DNA of 7,355 bases from Candidatus Sericytochromatia bacterium (GCA_014377495.1 JACMPN010000103.1:1-7355), one strand, 5' to 3'. Shown: positions 1 through 6,608, counted from the stretch's first letter. Notes: a model not told the origin generated them from the letters alone. Translations and numbers: made by a program.

Positions 1-1239
1 CGGGCCCGGGAGCCCCCCCCCGCCGCCCCCCAGGATTCCGCCGCGACCTGGGAACGGGGGAGCCGGTTGGGAGCCCAGGTTCGGTCCGCCGGGCATGCCG
101 CCGAGGGAGGAACCGCCGACTGGCTGGCCGAATCCCGGCTTGCCGGCCATCGAGCCGGGCTGACCGAATCCGGTGGGGGCAGCGGGCTGGGCCGGCTGAG
201 CGCCTGGCTGGCCGGCCCCGGCCTGGGCATTGCCGCCGGGGTTGCCCAGGGTCTGAGCCTGCGGACCACCCTGGATCTGCACTTCGACGGTGGCCGACGT
301 CTTGGGGACGCTCATGATCAGAAAGGGCTGTGCCGCCGCCTGACCACCGCCTACGACATGCCCCTTGATGATCACCTTGCCGTTGCCGGGCTCGATCGAA
401 TCGATGGCGATGCCGCTGACCCCCTGGGTCTGCTCACCCAGGAAGATCCCGATGATCGAGCGCTTGGTCAAATCGATCGCCGGCTGGGACTGGGCCTGCG
501 GGATGCCCTTTGCGTGGACGCCCCAGACGGCATTCCACTCTTCGGCGTTCTGGATGACGACGTTGACCGGTTGCTTGACCCCGGAAGTGGGTCCCTGGGC
601 GATGAGCTGGACGACGTCCTGGCTCGTGCCCGGCGGGGCCGTGACCGGTGCTCCCGACGAACCGGCGACAGGAACCGGGGCGGGCGATGCCGCCGCACTG
701 GCCGTCGGTGTTGGCACGGCGGCTTGGGGCTCCGGCAAACCGCGGACGTTAAGCTCGGCCGTGGATTTGGGGACGACGACCAAATGGTAGGCCCGGCTGC
801 CGGCACCGGACCCCGACGGGGCGCCGGTGCCTGGCTGGAACGTCACCTTGGCTGTCAGGATGTCGCCTTTGGCCTGCATCGAGGCAATGTCGATCGTCCC
901 GGGCCGATCGCCGGCAAACACCGCCACGACCATCTGCTCGCCCCAGTCGACTTCGGTGTCGAAGTCCTTCAGGCCGGCTTGTCGGGCCAGGGACTGCAGC
1001 TCACCGGCGGACCGGATGATCTGGTAGCCCGGCTGATGCATCAGGCTCTGATCACCCTTGGCCAGGGTGTCGATGGCGATGGCCTGGCTGGTGCCGCTGT
1101 GGCTCGGTGCAGCCAGCGGGGCGGCGCTCTGCTGGGTGACCGGGATGTGCACCGGCGGGCTGGGCAGGGGTGGCGGGGCACCGCAACTGCTGACGGCCAT
1201 CATGGCCAGACTGCCCAGGATTGTGACACGACGTCCCAT
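1..1239 (-). CDS. Lipoprotein with two PrcB-like domains and a Gly/Pro/Gln-rich tail (3' end outside window)
   Basis: The frame is open from the ATG at 1239 to the left edge (413 codons, no stop), so the C-terminus is missing. Residues 1-19 form a lipoprotein signal: MGRR, a hydrophobic core, then the lipobox VSSC with Cys19. A Pro/Ser/Ala-rich linker follows. Residues about 71-166 and 226-322 look like two divergent copies of one domain: a helix with a Trp or Leu (EEWNAVW in copy 2), a V/I-D strand, then VVAVFAGDRPG or IIGIFLGEQTQG, and a closing strand of the LVVVPKS / LIMSVPKT type. This matches my memory of the PrcB C-terminal family, found in secreted or surface proteins including a treponemal protease-complex subunit. 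From about residue 323 the protein is low-complexity Gly/Pro/Gln/Ala. The start is supported by GAGGAGG at 1254-1248, 8 nt upstream. It lies 109 nt downstream of pyk on the same strand. Export and lipidation are well supported; the PrcB assignment is from pattern recognition and no function is claimed. Confidence 0.82.
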   Translation of the reverse strand, partial: MGRRVTILGSLAMMAVSSCGAPPPLPSPPVHIPVTQQSAAPLAAPSHSGTSQAIAIDTLAKGDQSLMHQPGYQIIRSAGELQSLARQAGLKDFDTEVDWGEQMVVAVFAGDRPGTIDIASMQAKGDILTAKVTFQPGTGAPSGSGAGSRAYHLVVVPKSTAELNVRGLPEPQAAVPTPTASAAASPAPVPVAGSSGAPVTAPPGTSQDVVQLIAQGPTSGVKQPVNVVIQNAEEWNAVWGVHAKGIPQAQSQPAIDLTKRSIIGIFLGEQTQGVSGIAIDSIEPGNGKVIIKGHVVGGGQAAAQPFLIMSVPKTSATVEVQIQGGPQAQTLGNPGGNAQAGAGQPGAQPAQPAAPTGFGQPGSMAGKPGFGQPVGGSSLGGMPGGPNLGSQPAPPFPGRGGILGGGGGGLPGP

Positions 1240-1348
1240 ATCGCTGCCCTCCTCACGCTTGCCGCATGCGGCAATCACCCCATCTGGGGTCCGGATCGGT
1301 TGCGCGATGCGTGCGGTGAGGCGGCGCCGGTGACTCGTTTGCGGACGG
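1240..1348 (-). promoter_or_regulatory. pyk to PrcB-like lipoprotein intergenic leader with two adjacent hairpins
   Basis: This 109-nt spacer holds a perfect 16-bp palindrome, TTGCCGCATGCGGCAA (1259-1274), and beside it the inverted repeat ACCCCA-TC-TGGGGT (1277-1290). The palindrome ends 4 nt before the GAGGAGG ribosome-binding site of the downstream gene. No run of T follows either hairpin on the minus strand, so an intrinsic terminator for pyk is unlikely. An operator, an mRNA-stabilising hairpin or a translational control element are all possible; the sequence does not decide between them. Confidence 0.45.
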
Positions 1349-3139
1349 TTACAAGGACTTCGGCCGGCCGGCGACGATGAGGCCCCGTTTCGGGTCGATG
1401 GTGACCACTTGGCCGTCGGGGATCACGGTCAGGGCGTTGGCCACGCCGACGATCACCGGGATGCCGAGCGACATGGCGGCGATGGCGGCGTGGGAGGTGA
1501 GCCCTCCCTGCTCGACGATAAGGCCGGCCACCAGCTCCATCGCCGGGATATAGTCCCGGTCCGTCGCCGGCGCCACCAGGATGTCCCCGGGTCCCACCCG
1601 GGCCATGGCCTCACTGGCCGTGGGCCCCAGGACGGCCCGGCCCGTGACGACCTTTTGACCCAGCCCGGACCCGTGGGCGAGGATCGTGGAGACCGACTCG
1701 ACCTTGATCAGGTTCGTCGTGCCCGGCTGACCCATCGGCACACCGGCCGAGATGACGACGGTGTCCCCGTCGTGGAGCATGCCGCCGGAGCTGGCGGCGT
1801 CGATGACGGAGTTGATCAGGGAGTCCGTGTCGGGGGCCGTCGGGATCAGGACGGGCGTCACCCCCCAGACCAGGCTCATGTGCCGGAACGTGTCCTCGCT
1901 GGGTGTCGCCGCCAAAATCGCCGCATGGGGCCGATACTTGGAGACTTGACGGGCCGTCGAGCCACTGTGGGTGGCCGTGATGATCGCCGTCGCCCCCAAC
2001 GCTTCGGCGATCTGACAGGTGGCGGCACTGATCGCCATGCTGACCGTGTTGTCCTGCAGCTTGCGCAGGCTGGCCCGCATGTTGGCCGTCAGCGTCGGCT
2101 CCGTGTGGATGGCGATCCGGACCATCGTCCGCACCGCTTCCAGCGGATACTCGCCGACGGCCGTCTCATTGGAGAGCATGATCGCATCGGTGCCGTCGAG
2201 GATGGCATTGGCCACGTCACTGGCCTCGGCCCGGGTCGGCCGGGGAGCCGTGACCATCGAGTCCAACATCTGCGTGGCCGTGATCACGGGTTTGCCGGCC
2301 TCGTTGCATTTGGCGATGATCCGTTTTTGGTACAGCGGCACCATCTCGGCGGGCGTCTCCACGCCCAGATCGCCACGGGCGACCATCACGGCGTCCGTGA
2401 CGGCGATGATGTCGTCGAGGTTGTTGATCGCCTCCTGGCGCTCGATCTTGGCGATGATCGGCGTCTTTTTGCCGAAGCTCTCCAGGTAGTCCTTCGCTTC
2501 AAGGATGTCGCTCGCCCGCTGGACGAAGGAGATAGCAACGAAGTCTACCCCCAGCGTCGTCCCGAACAGCATGTCATCCTTGTCCTTCTCACTGAGGGCA
2601 TTGATCCGCAGCGGCACGCCAGGGAAGTTCACACCCTTCCTGGGTTTGAGGATGCCACCGAGCACCACCTCACAGAGGACGGCACCCTCCTCGGTGCCGA
2701 TTGCCCTGAGCTCGAGCTTGCCGTCGTCCAACAGGATCGTCGCCCCGGGCGGCACGTCTTCCGCGACGTGCGGATAGCTAATGTAAACCCGCTCGGCAGT
2801 GCTCGCTTCGTCCCCACTGACCAAACGCAGTTGGGCGCCAGCCCGGAGAGGTATCTCACCGGCTGCTATGTCACTGACCCGGATTTTGGGCCCCTGCAGG
2901 TCCTGCATGATGGCGACCGGCCGTTGCAGGTCGAGGGCGGCCTGACGGATCAGGCGGAAGGCTTCGGCGTGGTCAGGATGCTTGCCGTGCGAGAAGTTGA
3001 GGCGGAAGACGTCGACCCCGGCCACGATCAGCTGGCGGATCCGCTCGGCAGACCGACTGGCCGGTCCCACGGTGGCGACGATCTTGGTCCGACGGGTCTG
3101 CATGCCGAAGGGACTGACGGGGGCGGCGGTCTCGGTCAC
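1349..3139 (-). CDS. pyk: Pyruvate kinase with C-terminal PEP-utilizer (ECTS) domain
   Basis: This cytoplasmic enzyme transfers phosphate from phosphoenolpyruvate to ADP, giving pyruvate and ATP in the last step of glycolysis. The 596-aa product shows the full catalytic set: RRTKIVATVGPAS near the start, RLNFSHG (46-52), QDLQGPKIR (79-87), LLDDGKLEL (136-144), AKIERQEA with Lys231, MVARGDLGVE (252-261), TATQMLDSM (287-295) and MLSNETAVGEYP (321-332). The Pyk C domain follows, with HSGSTAR (391-397). Residues about 495-592 are an extra domain like the mobile phosphohistidine domain of PEP-utilizing enzymes, with GGLTSHAAI and His550 intact; this extension is known in Pyk of bacilli and some other bacteria. 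The start is GTG at 3139 with GGAG 8 nt upstream; the alternative Met13 lacks a clear site. The stop of the small lipoprotein gene is only 15 nt upstream, so the two are very probably cotranscribed. Confidence 0.97.
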   Translation of the reverse strand: MTETAAPVSPFGMQTRRTKIVATVGPASRSAERIRQLIVAGVDVFRLNFSHGKHPDHAEAFRLIRQAALDLQRPVAIMQDLQGPKIRVSDIAAGEIPLRAGAQLRLVSGDEASTAERVYISYPHVAEDVPPGATILLDDGKLELRAIGTEEGAVLCEVVLGGILKPRKGVNFPGVPLRINALSEKDKDDMLFGTTLGVDFVAISFVQRASDILEAKDYLESFGKKTPIIAKIERQEAINNLDDIIAVTDAVMVARGDLGVETPAEMVPLYQKRIIAKCNEAGKPVITATQMLDSMVTAPRPTRAEASDVANAILDGTDAIMLSNETAVGEYPLEAVRTMVRIAIHTEPTLTANMRASLRKLQDNTVSMAISAATCQIAEALGATAIITATHSGSTARQVSKYRPHAAILAATPSEDTFRHMSLVWGVTPVLIPTAPDTDSLINSVIDAASSGGMLHDGDTVVISAGVPMGQPGTTNLIKVESVSTILAHGSGLGQKVVTGRAVLGPTASEAMARVGPGDILVAPATDRDYIPAMELVAGLIVEQGGLTSHAAIAAMSLGIPVIVGVANALTVIPDGQVVTIDPKRGLIVAGRPKSL

Positions 3140-3154
3140 GAATTTGGCTCCGAT

Positions 3155-3739
3155 CTAAGCGACTGTAACGGCGCCATTGCTGGCATTGACGGCCCCGCTG
3201 CCCTGGCCCGTGCCAAAGGAATCGAGGGCCAGGATCTGCCAAGTGGGCACGCCATCGGACACCATCAGCGTCAGGTTGAACCGATCGAGCGTCTTGTCCT
3301 TGATGCTGGTCTTGTAGCGCTGGACGGCCTGGTCCGAGTCAAAGACGGTCTTGCCGATCGCCGGAGCCCCGGGCACGTCCGCCACCGACGTCGGTCCGAA
3401 ACTGCCCTGGGCGTTTGCGGTGAACGTGACCGTCTTGGCCGCTGTCGCCGAACGGTAGGTATACACCCATTTGGCGCCGTCGGTAAAGTTGACGCCGTCA
3501 CCGTTGATCGCCGAGCCCTGGATGCGGACAAGCTCGGCATCCCTGTTCCAGGACTTGGCCTGGGCCTCGATGGCGTCACTGCGGACCTGCAGGGCACTGC
3601 CGACGGCACTCTGGGGCGAGGTCGTGCTCACCGGCGGCCTGGTGGTACCCGTCGGCACAAGCGCACCCAGCTGGTCGGCCGTGCAACCCACCGTGGATAT
3701 CAGGGCGGCGATCGCCACGACAGATGATAGTCGGCGCAT
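3155..3739 (-). CDS. Small putative lipoprotein of unknown function, upstream of pyk
   Basis: The 194-aa product begins with a short export signal: MRRLSS, a hydrophobic stretch, then STVGC with the candidate lipidated Cys at residue 19. Thr at -3 makes this a weaker lipobox than usual, so cleavage by an ordinary signal peptidase is possible. A Thr/Pro/Ser-rich linker reaches about residue 45. The rest is a single domain with alternating strands, including a GAKWVYTYRS segment, VTFTANAQG, a VFDSDQAVQRYK helix and a closing VPTWQILAL strand. I recognise no family. The ATG at 3739 is preferred over an in-frame ATG 63 nt upstream because GGAGG lies 5 nt before it and the signal sequence starts there. 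It sits 113 nt after the PilB-like gene and 15 nt before pyk, so it is likely the first gene of an operon with pyk. A link between the lipoprotein and glycolysis is not implied by its sequence. Confidence 0.85.
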   Translation of the reverse strand: MRRLSSVVAIAALISTVGCTADQLGALVPTGTTRPPVSTTSPQSAVGSALQVRSDAIEAQAKSWNRDAELVRIQGSAINGDGVNFTDGAKWVYTYRSATAAKTVTFTANAQGSFGPTSVADVPGAPAIGKTVFDSDQAVQRYKTSIKDKTLDRFNLTLMVSDGVPTWQILALDSFGTGQGSGAVNASNGAVTVA

Positions 3740-3852
3740 GATTTCCTCCGTTCGGACCACTGCGGTCCCCGCTCGGACCGTTTGGCCCCATCTCTGCATC
3801 ATCGGAACATCCCATCCTGAGACGGGCCGGAGACCCTGTGTTGTTCCCGCGA
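3740..3852 (-). promoter_or_regulatory. Leader of the small lipoprotein-pyk operon with alternating GGTCC/GGACC arms
   Basis: The 113-nt spacer after the PilB-like gene holds three alternately complementary 5-nt arms at 3775-3779, 3764-3768 and 3754-3758. On the minus-strand RNA they read GGTCC, GGACC, GGTCC, so the middle arm can pair with either neighbour but not with both. The last arm ends just before the GAACGGAGG ribosome-binding region. This would allow a structural switch close to the start codon. The arms are short and GC-rich, so chance is a real possibility. I see no convincing -35/-10 pair here. Confidence 0.3.
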
Positions 3853-5880
3853 CTAATCCGTCACCGATACCACCGAGAGTACTTCTTCCACTGTGGTGTC
3901 GCCCCGTTCAATTGCCCAGAGTGCATAGCCTTTGAGATCGACCATTCCCAGTGCCAGGGCGCGGTTGTGAATGTCCTGCGCCTCGTCGCCCCGGGCGACC
4001 ATCTTGCGCAGCTCGCCGTTCATCCGCAGGACCTCATATAGGCCGACCCGGCCCTTGTAGCCGCTGCCGTTGCACCGCTCGCAGCCTACGCCTTTGAAGA
4101 AGTTGGCCGGCTTGTCCATGGGCCAGCCCAGGTACTTCAGCGTCTCCGCATCCGGGGTGAAGGGTTCCTTGCAGCCGGAACAGATCCGCCGGCAAAGCCG
4201 TTGGGCAATGATACCGACGGTCGCACTCGCCATCAGAAAGTTTTCGACCCCCATCTCGCCCAGTCGGATAAAGCTGGCCGCTGCGCTGTTCGTATGCAGG
4301 GTGGTGAAGACGACGTGACCTGTCAGGGCCGCTTCAATGGCCGTCTTGGCCGTCTCGGCGTCCCGGGTCTCGCCGACGAGGATGATGTCTGGATCCTGCC
4401 GCAGGAACGCCCGCAAAATCCGCCCGAAGTCCAGGCCGATCTCCTTGATGGTCTGGTCCTGGTTGATGCCGGCCTGGTCGTACTCGATCGGGTCCTCGGC
4501 GGTGGAGATGTTCACGTCCGGCGTGTTCAGCTCGCTGAGGCAGGAATACAGGGTCGTCGTCTTGCCGGAACCGGTGGGCCCGGTGACGAAGATGATCCCG
4601 TACGGCTGGTTGATCATCTCCCGGACGGTGGCCAGCACGCCCTCATGGGCGAACAGCTTGTCGAGACCCAACGTGGTGTTCGACTTGTCCAGGATGCGCA
4701 TACAGACTTTTTCGCCGAACTTCGTCGGGATGGTGCTCACCCGGAAGTCGATGGCTTTGCCCTCCTGCCGCACGGAAATGCGACCGTCCTGAGGCAGGCG
4801 CCGCTCGGAGATGTCGAGGTTGGCGACGATTTTGAAGCGGGAGATCAGGGGCAGCTGGACGCGTTTCGGGAGGATCTGTTCCACCTGGAGCACGCCATCG
4901 AGGCGAAAACGCAGGTAGAGGTCCTTTTCACGGGGCTCCAGATGGATGTCGGAAACGCCCTTCTTGATTGCCAGCCCGAGGATGTTGTTGGCCAGCCGGA
5001 CGATGGGGGCCTCATCGGCCGATGCCGCCAAATCAGGCACGCTGCTCATCAGGTCGTTGGCGTCTTCGGCGGCGTTGACCTCGAAGTTCTTCATCAGCTC
5101 CTGGTTGAGCATGTCCACCTGTGGGACCGATGCCACGACGCCATCGCCGGGCTTGCCATCGGGCGACGGCGGCGGGGCAACCAGCTTGGGATAAGTCTCC
5201 TCCATGAACTTGGTGAAGTCGTCCTTGGTGACGACGACGGGCTCGATGATCGTCCCTTTGACGAAGCGGCGGATGTCATCGAGGGCGATCAGGTTGTTGG
5301 GATCGACCATGGCGATCGTCAGGGTGTTATTGGCCATCCCGATCGGCAGGATCTGGTGCTGCATGATGATGTTTCGCGGGATCAGGGCCACCACTTGGGC
5401 GTCGAAGTTGAGCTTTTTGAGATTCACGTAATCGATGCCGACGTGGGCGCTCATCTTTTCGAGGCGCTCGGCCAGCATCTGGCTGAGATTGAGCCCGATA
5501 AAGGGATGCGAGAGCATCAGATCGGTGAAATCGAACTGCTCCAGCGTCCAGACCAGGGTCTGATCGACAGCAGTGACCGTGGCCGACCGGGGACGGTTGT
5601 TCAGGAGACTCATCTCGCCAAAACAGGCGCCGGCTTCCATCTTGCTGAGCAGAAAATCGATGCCGGTCTGGGGATCCTTTTTGCGGATCTCGACAAAGCC
5701 GGCGGCGATGACGAAGAGCGAATCGCCTTCCTGGCCTTCTTTGACGATCACCTCCCGGGGGGCGTACACCTTGACCCGCAGTCGCTTGGCGATGTGCGTG
5801 CGTTCAACGGGGCCTAGCGAGCTGAACAACTGCACGTTTTGCAGGAATTCGGCCATGATTTCCGGGGATTGAACGGTCAT
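3853..5880 (-). CDS. pilB: Type IV pilus/type II secretion assembly ATPase (PilB/GspE family) with N-terminal cyclic-nucleotide-binding domain
   Basis: This is a cytoplasmic hexameric ATPase of the family that powers pilus or pseudopilus extension, 675 aa from the chosen ATG. Residues about 13-140 are a cNMP-binding domain of the CRP/PKA type; the phosphate-binding cassette (87-104) has FGEMSLL with Glu89 and PRSATV with Arg98, the two residues that normally contact ribose and phosphate. Residues about 155-230 are the second half of the usual T2SSE N-domain (ILPIGMANNTLTIAMVDPNN). A Pro/Gly/acidic linker follows. The motor domain has SDIHLEP (310-316), Walker A GPTGSGKT (434-441), Asp box STAEDPIEY (459-467), Walker B DPDIILVGETRD (496-507), His box TGHVVFTTLHTN (520-531) and zinc-type cysteines 567, 570, 600 and 603. 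All catalytic motifs are intact. The start at 5880 has GAGG 6 nt upstream; a TTG 48 nt further up lacks a ribosome-binding site. No pilC, pilT or pilin gene is in the window, so PilB versus GspE cannot be settled. Confidence 0.94.
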   Translation of the reverse strand: MTVQSPEIMAEFLQNVQLFSSLGPVERTHIAKRLRVKVYAPREVIVKEGQEGDSLFVIAAGFVEIRKKDPQTGIDFLLSKMEAGACFGEMSLLNNRPRSATVTAVDQTLVWTLEQFDFTDLMLSHPFIGLNLSQMLAERLEKMSAHVGIDYVNLKKLNFDAQVVALIPRNIIMQHQILPIGMANNTLTIAMVDPNNLIALDDIRRFVKGTIIEPVVVTKDDFTKFMEETYPKLVAPPPSPDGKPGDGVVASVPQVDMLNQELMKNFEVNAAEDANDLMSSVPDLAASADEAPIVRLANNILGLAIKKGVSDIHLEPREKDLYLRFRLDGVLQVEQILPKRVQLPLISRFKIVANLDISERRLPQDGRISVRQEGKAIDFRVSTIPTKFGEKVCMRILDKSNTTLGLDKLFAHEGVLATVREMINQPYGIIFVTGPTGSGKTTTLYSCLSELNTPDVNISTAEDPIEYDQAGINQDQTIKEIGLDFGRILRAFLRQDPDIILVGETRDAETAKTAIEAALTGHVVFTTLHTNSAAASFIRLGEMGVENFLMASATVGIIAQRLCRRICSGCKEPFTPDAETLKYLGWPMDKPANFFKGVGCERCNGSGYKGRVGLYEVLRMNGELRKMVARGDEAQDIHNRALALGMVDLKGYALWAIERGDTTVEEVLSVVSVTD

Positions 5881-6079
5881 GAGGCACCTCGGGAGTCGGG
5901 TCACGTCAAACGTCGGACAATGAGACAAAAGATGCCGTAGTCTAGCACGGTCCCGAACGCCGGTAGACCAGGGTCAGCCACAGCATGGCCCGCCCATCCG
6001 GGCCATCCGTCACTGCCTGCCGGGATGGCGTGTGGCATCATGGCCAGGTCACCGTCGCCTTTGTTGGAACCCGCCGCCC
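5881..6079. other. Divergent intergenic region between the PilB-like gene and the small membrane protein gene
   Basis: This 199-bp region separates two divergent starts and must hold at least the promoter of the PilB-like gene. I looked for -35/-10 pairs on both strands and found none I would defend. A TTGACG-like hexamer on the minus strand (5909-5904) is too close to the ATG to serve with a proper -10 box. No strong inverted repeat was seen. The plus-strand frame could also begin at a GTG at 6032, which would shorten this region. Confidence 0.35.
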
Positions 6080-6394
6080 ATGCCCTTATCCACGGAAGAT
6101 GCCAACGGGTATCTCGATTACGCCATGGAACTCTACGATCTGGCCGGCGATCACGTCGACCGGGCCACGCTCTTGGCCACCGCCGTCGGGGCCCTGCCTT
6201 GCGTCGCCTGGGGTCTGACGTGCGGCTTTGGACCCGGAGCGCTGGTCGTGACCATGGGTGTCCTCTGGGTCGCCTGGACGATCGGTTACGAGCGTGGCGT
6301 CGAGCGGACGCTGCCACTCAAAGCTGCCTGCTATCTGCAACTCATGCACGCGGTACAGGGACTCGATCTGGAAACGGAAGCCGCAATCCAGTAG
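6080..6394 (+). CDS. Small membrane protein of unknown function (two predicted helices)
   Basis: The 104-aa product has an acidic, Tyr-rich N-terminus (about residues 5-28), two hydrophobic segments at about 30-50 and 53-70 separated by a short FGPG turn, and an amphipathic C-terminus. Codons end mostly in G or C, as in the neighbouring genes, and charges fall where a hairpin membrane protein would have them, which supports real coding. No family is recognised. The ATG at 6080 is chosen because the sequence before it (back to a GTG at 6032) reads Pro/Arg-rich and unlike protein, but neither start has a good ribosome-binding site. It is the only plus-strand gene seen, divergent from the PilB-like gene and convergent with the calycin-like gene. 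A role beside the pilus ATPase is conceivable from position only. Confidence 0.62.
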   Translation: MPLSTEDANGYLDYAMELYDLAGDHVDRATLLATAVGALPCVAWGLTCGFGPGALVVTMGVLWVAWTIGYERGVERTLPLKAACYLQLMHAVQGLDLETEAAIQ

Positions 6395-6474
6395 GCACGG
6401 CGTTGGTAATCATTGCCGTCACAAAACTTCATTTTGCCTCATCCTATTCTCAGAAACCAGGCGTAAGACTAAAG
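6395..6474. other. AT-richer spacer after the small membrane protein gene
   Basis: This 80-bp stretch is clearly richer in A and T than the rest of the window. It contains a short inverted repeat, CAAAA-CTTCA-TTTTG (6422-6436). The stem is all A/T apart from one pair, so it is weak and lacks the GC stem of an intrinsic terminator. A TATTCT hexamer at 6445-6450 resembles a -10 box but has no matching -35 at 16-18 nt. No gene is seen. Confidence 0.35.
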
Positions 6475-6608
6475 GGTCAGGACGGATCCGACCAGCGGCC
6501 ACGGAGGGCCAGACCTTGCTCTTGCAGGTCAGGACGGATCCGACAGAGTGCCACGGACGGCCAGGAATTTGCTCAGGACGGAACCAACGGTTAGCCACGG
6601 AGGGCTAG
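6475..6608. repeat. Array of three diverged 38-bp repeats between convergent genes
   Basis: Three 38-bp units lie at 6475-6512, 6527-6564 and 6571-6608, separated by 14 and 6 bp. By hand alignment units 1 and 2 match at 32 of 38 positions and units 1 and 3 at 29 of 38. Most differences fall in unit positions 19-23, so two conserved blocks flank a variable centre: a left block starting near TCAGGACGGA and a right block GCCACGGA(G/C)GGC. The right block folds as GGCC-ACGGAG-GGCC in unit 1 and TAGCC-ACGGAG-GGCTA in unit 3, a compensating G-C to A-T change; unit 2 keeps three of the pairs. In units 1 and 2 the left block folds as GGTC/GACC plus GGA/TCC around a CGGA loop with one bulged A. ACGGA occurs six times on the plus strand, always 19 nt apart within a unit. 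No open frame fits. An intergenic repeat family or a structured RNA are the main readings. Confidence 0.8.

Noticed and set aside
1259..1290. Intrinsic terminator after pyk
   Set aside because: Two hairpins are present but neither is followed by a T-run on the minus strand.
67..1380. 437-codon plus-strand open frame at the left edge
   Set aside because: It mirrors the minus-strand lipoprotein, which has a signal peptide, a lipobox, a strong ribosome-binding site and two related domains.
1845..1853. Match to the left repeat block (TCAGGACGG) inside pyk
   Set aside because: It is a 9-bp match within conserved coding sequence with no right block; best taken as chance.
1409..3727. Long open frame on the plus strand opposite pyk and the small lipoprotein gene
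   Set aside because: It is the codon-aligned mirror of strongly supported minus-strand genes in GC-rich DNA; the product is Arg/Asp/Gly/His-rich with no recognisable motif.
3740..3802. Upstream ATG giving 21 more residues on the small lipoprotein
   Set aside because: It would bury the signal peptide behind a charged extension; the ATG at 3739 has GGAGG 5 nt upstream.
4201..5817. Long plus-strand open frame opposite the PilB-like gene
   Set aside because: Same mirror effect; the minus strand carries complete Walker, Asp and His boxes, and the plus-strand product resembles no protein family.
5881..5928. Upstream TTG start that would add 16 residues to the PilB-like protein
   Set aside because: There is no ribosome-binding site before it, and the added residues precede the expected start of the cNMP domain; the ATG at 5880 has GAGG 6 nt upstream.
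6475..6608. CRISPR array
   Set aside because: The repeats differ at 6-9 of 38 positions and the spacers are only 14 and 6 bp; no cas gene is present.
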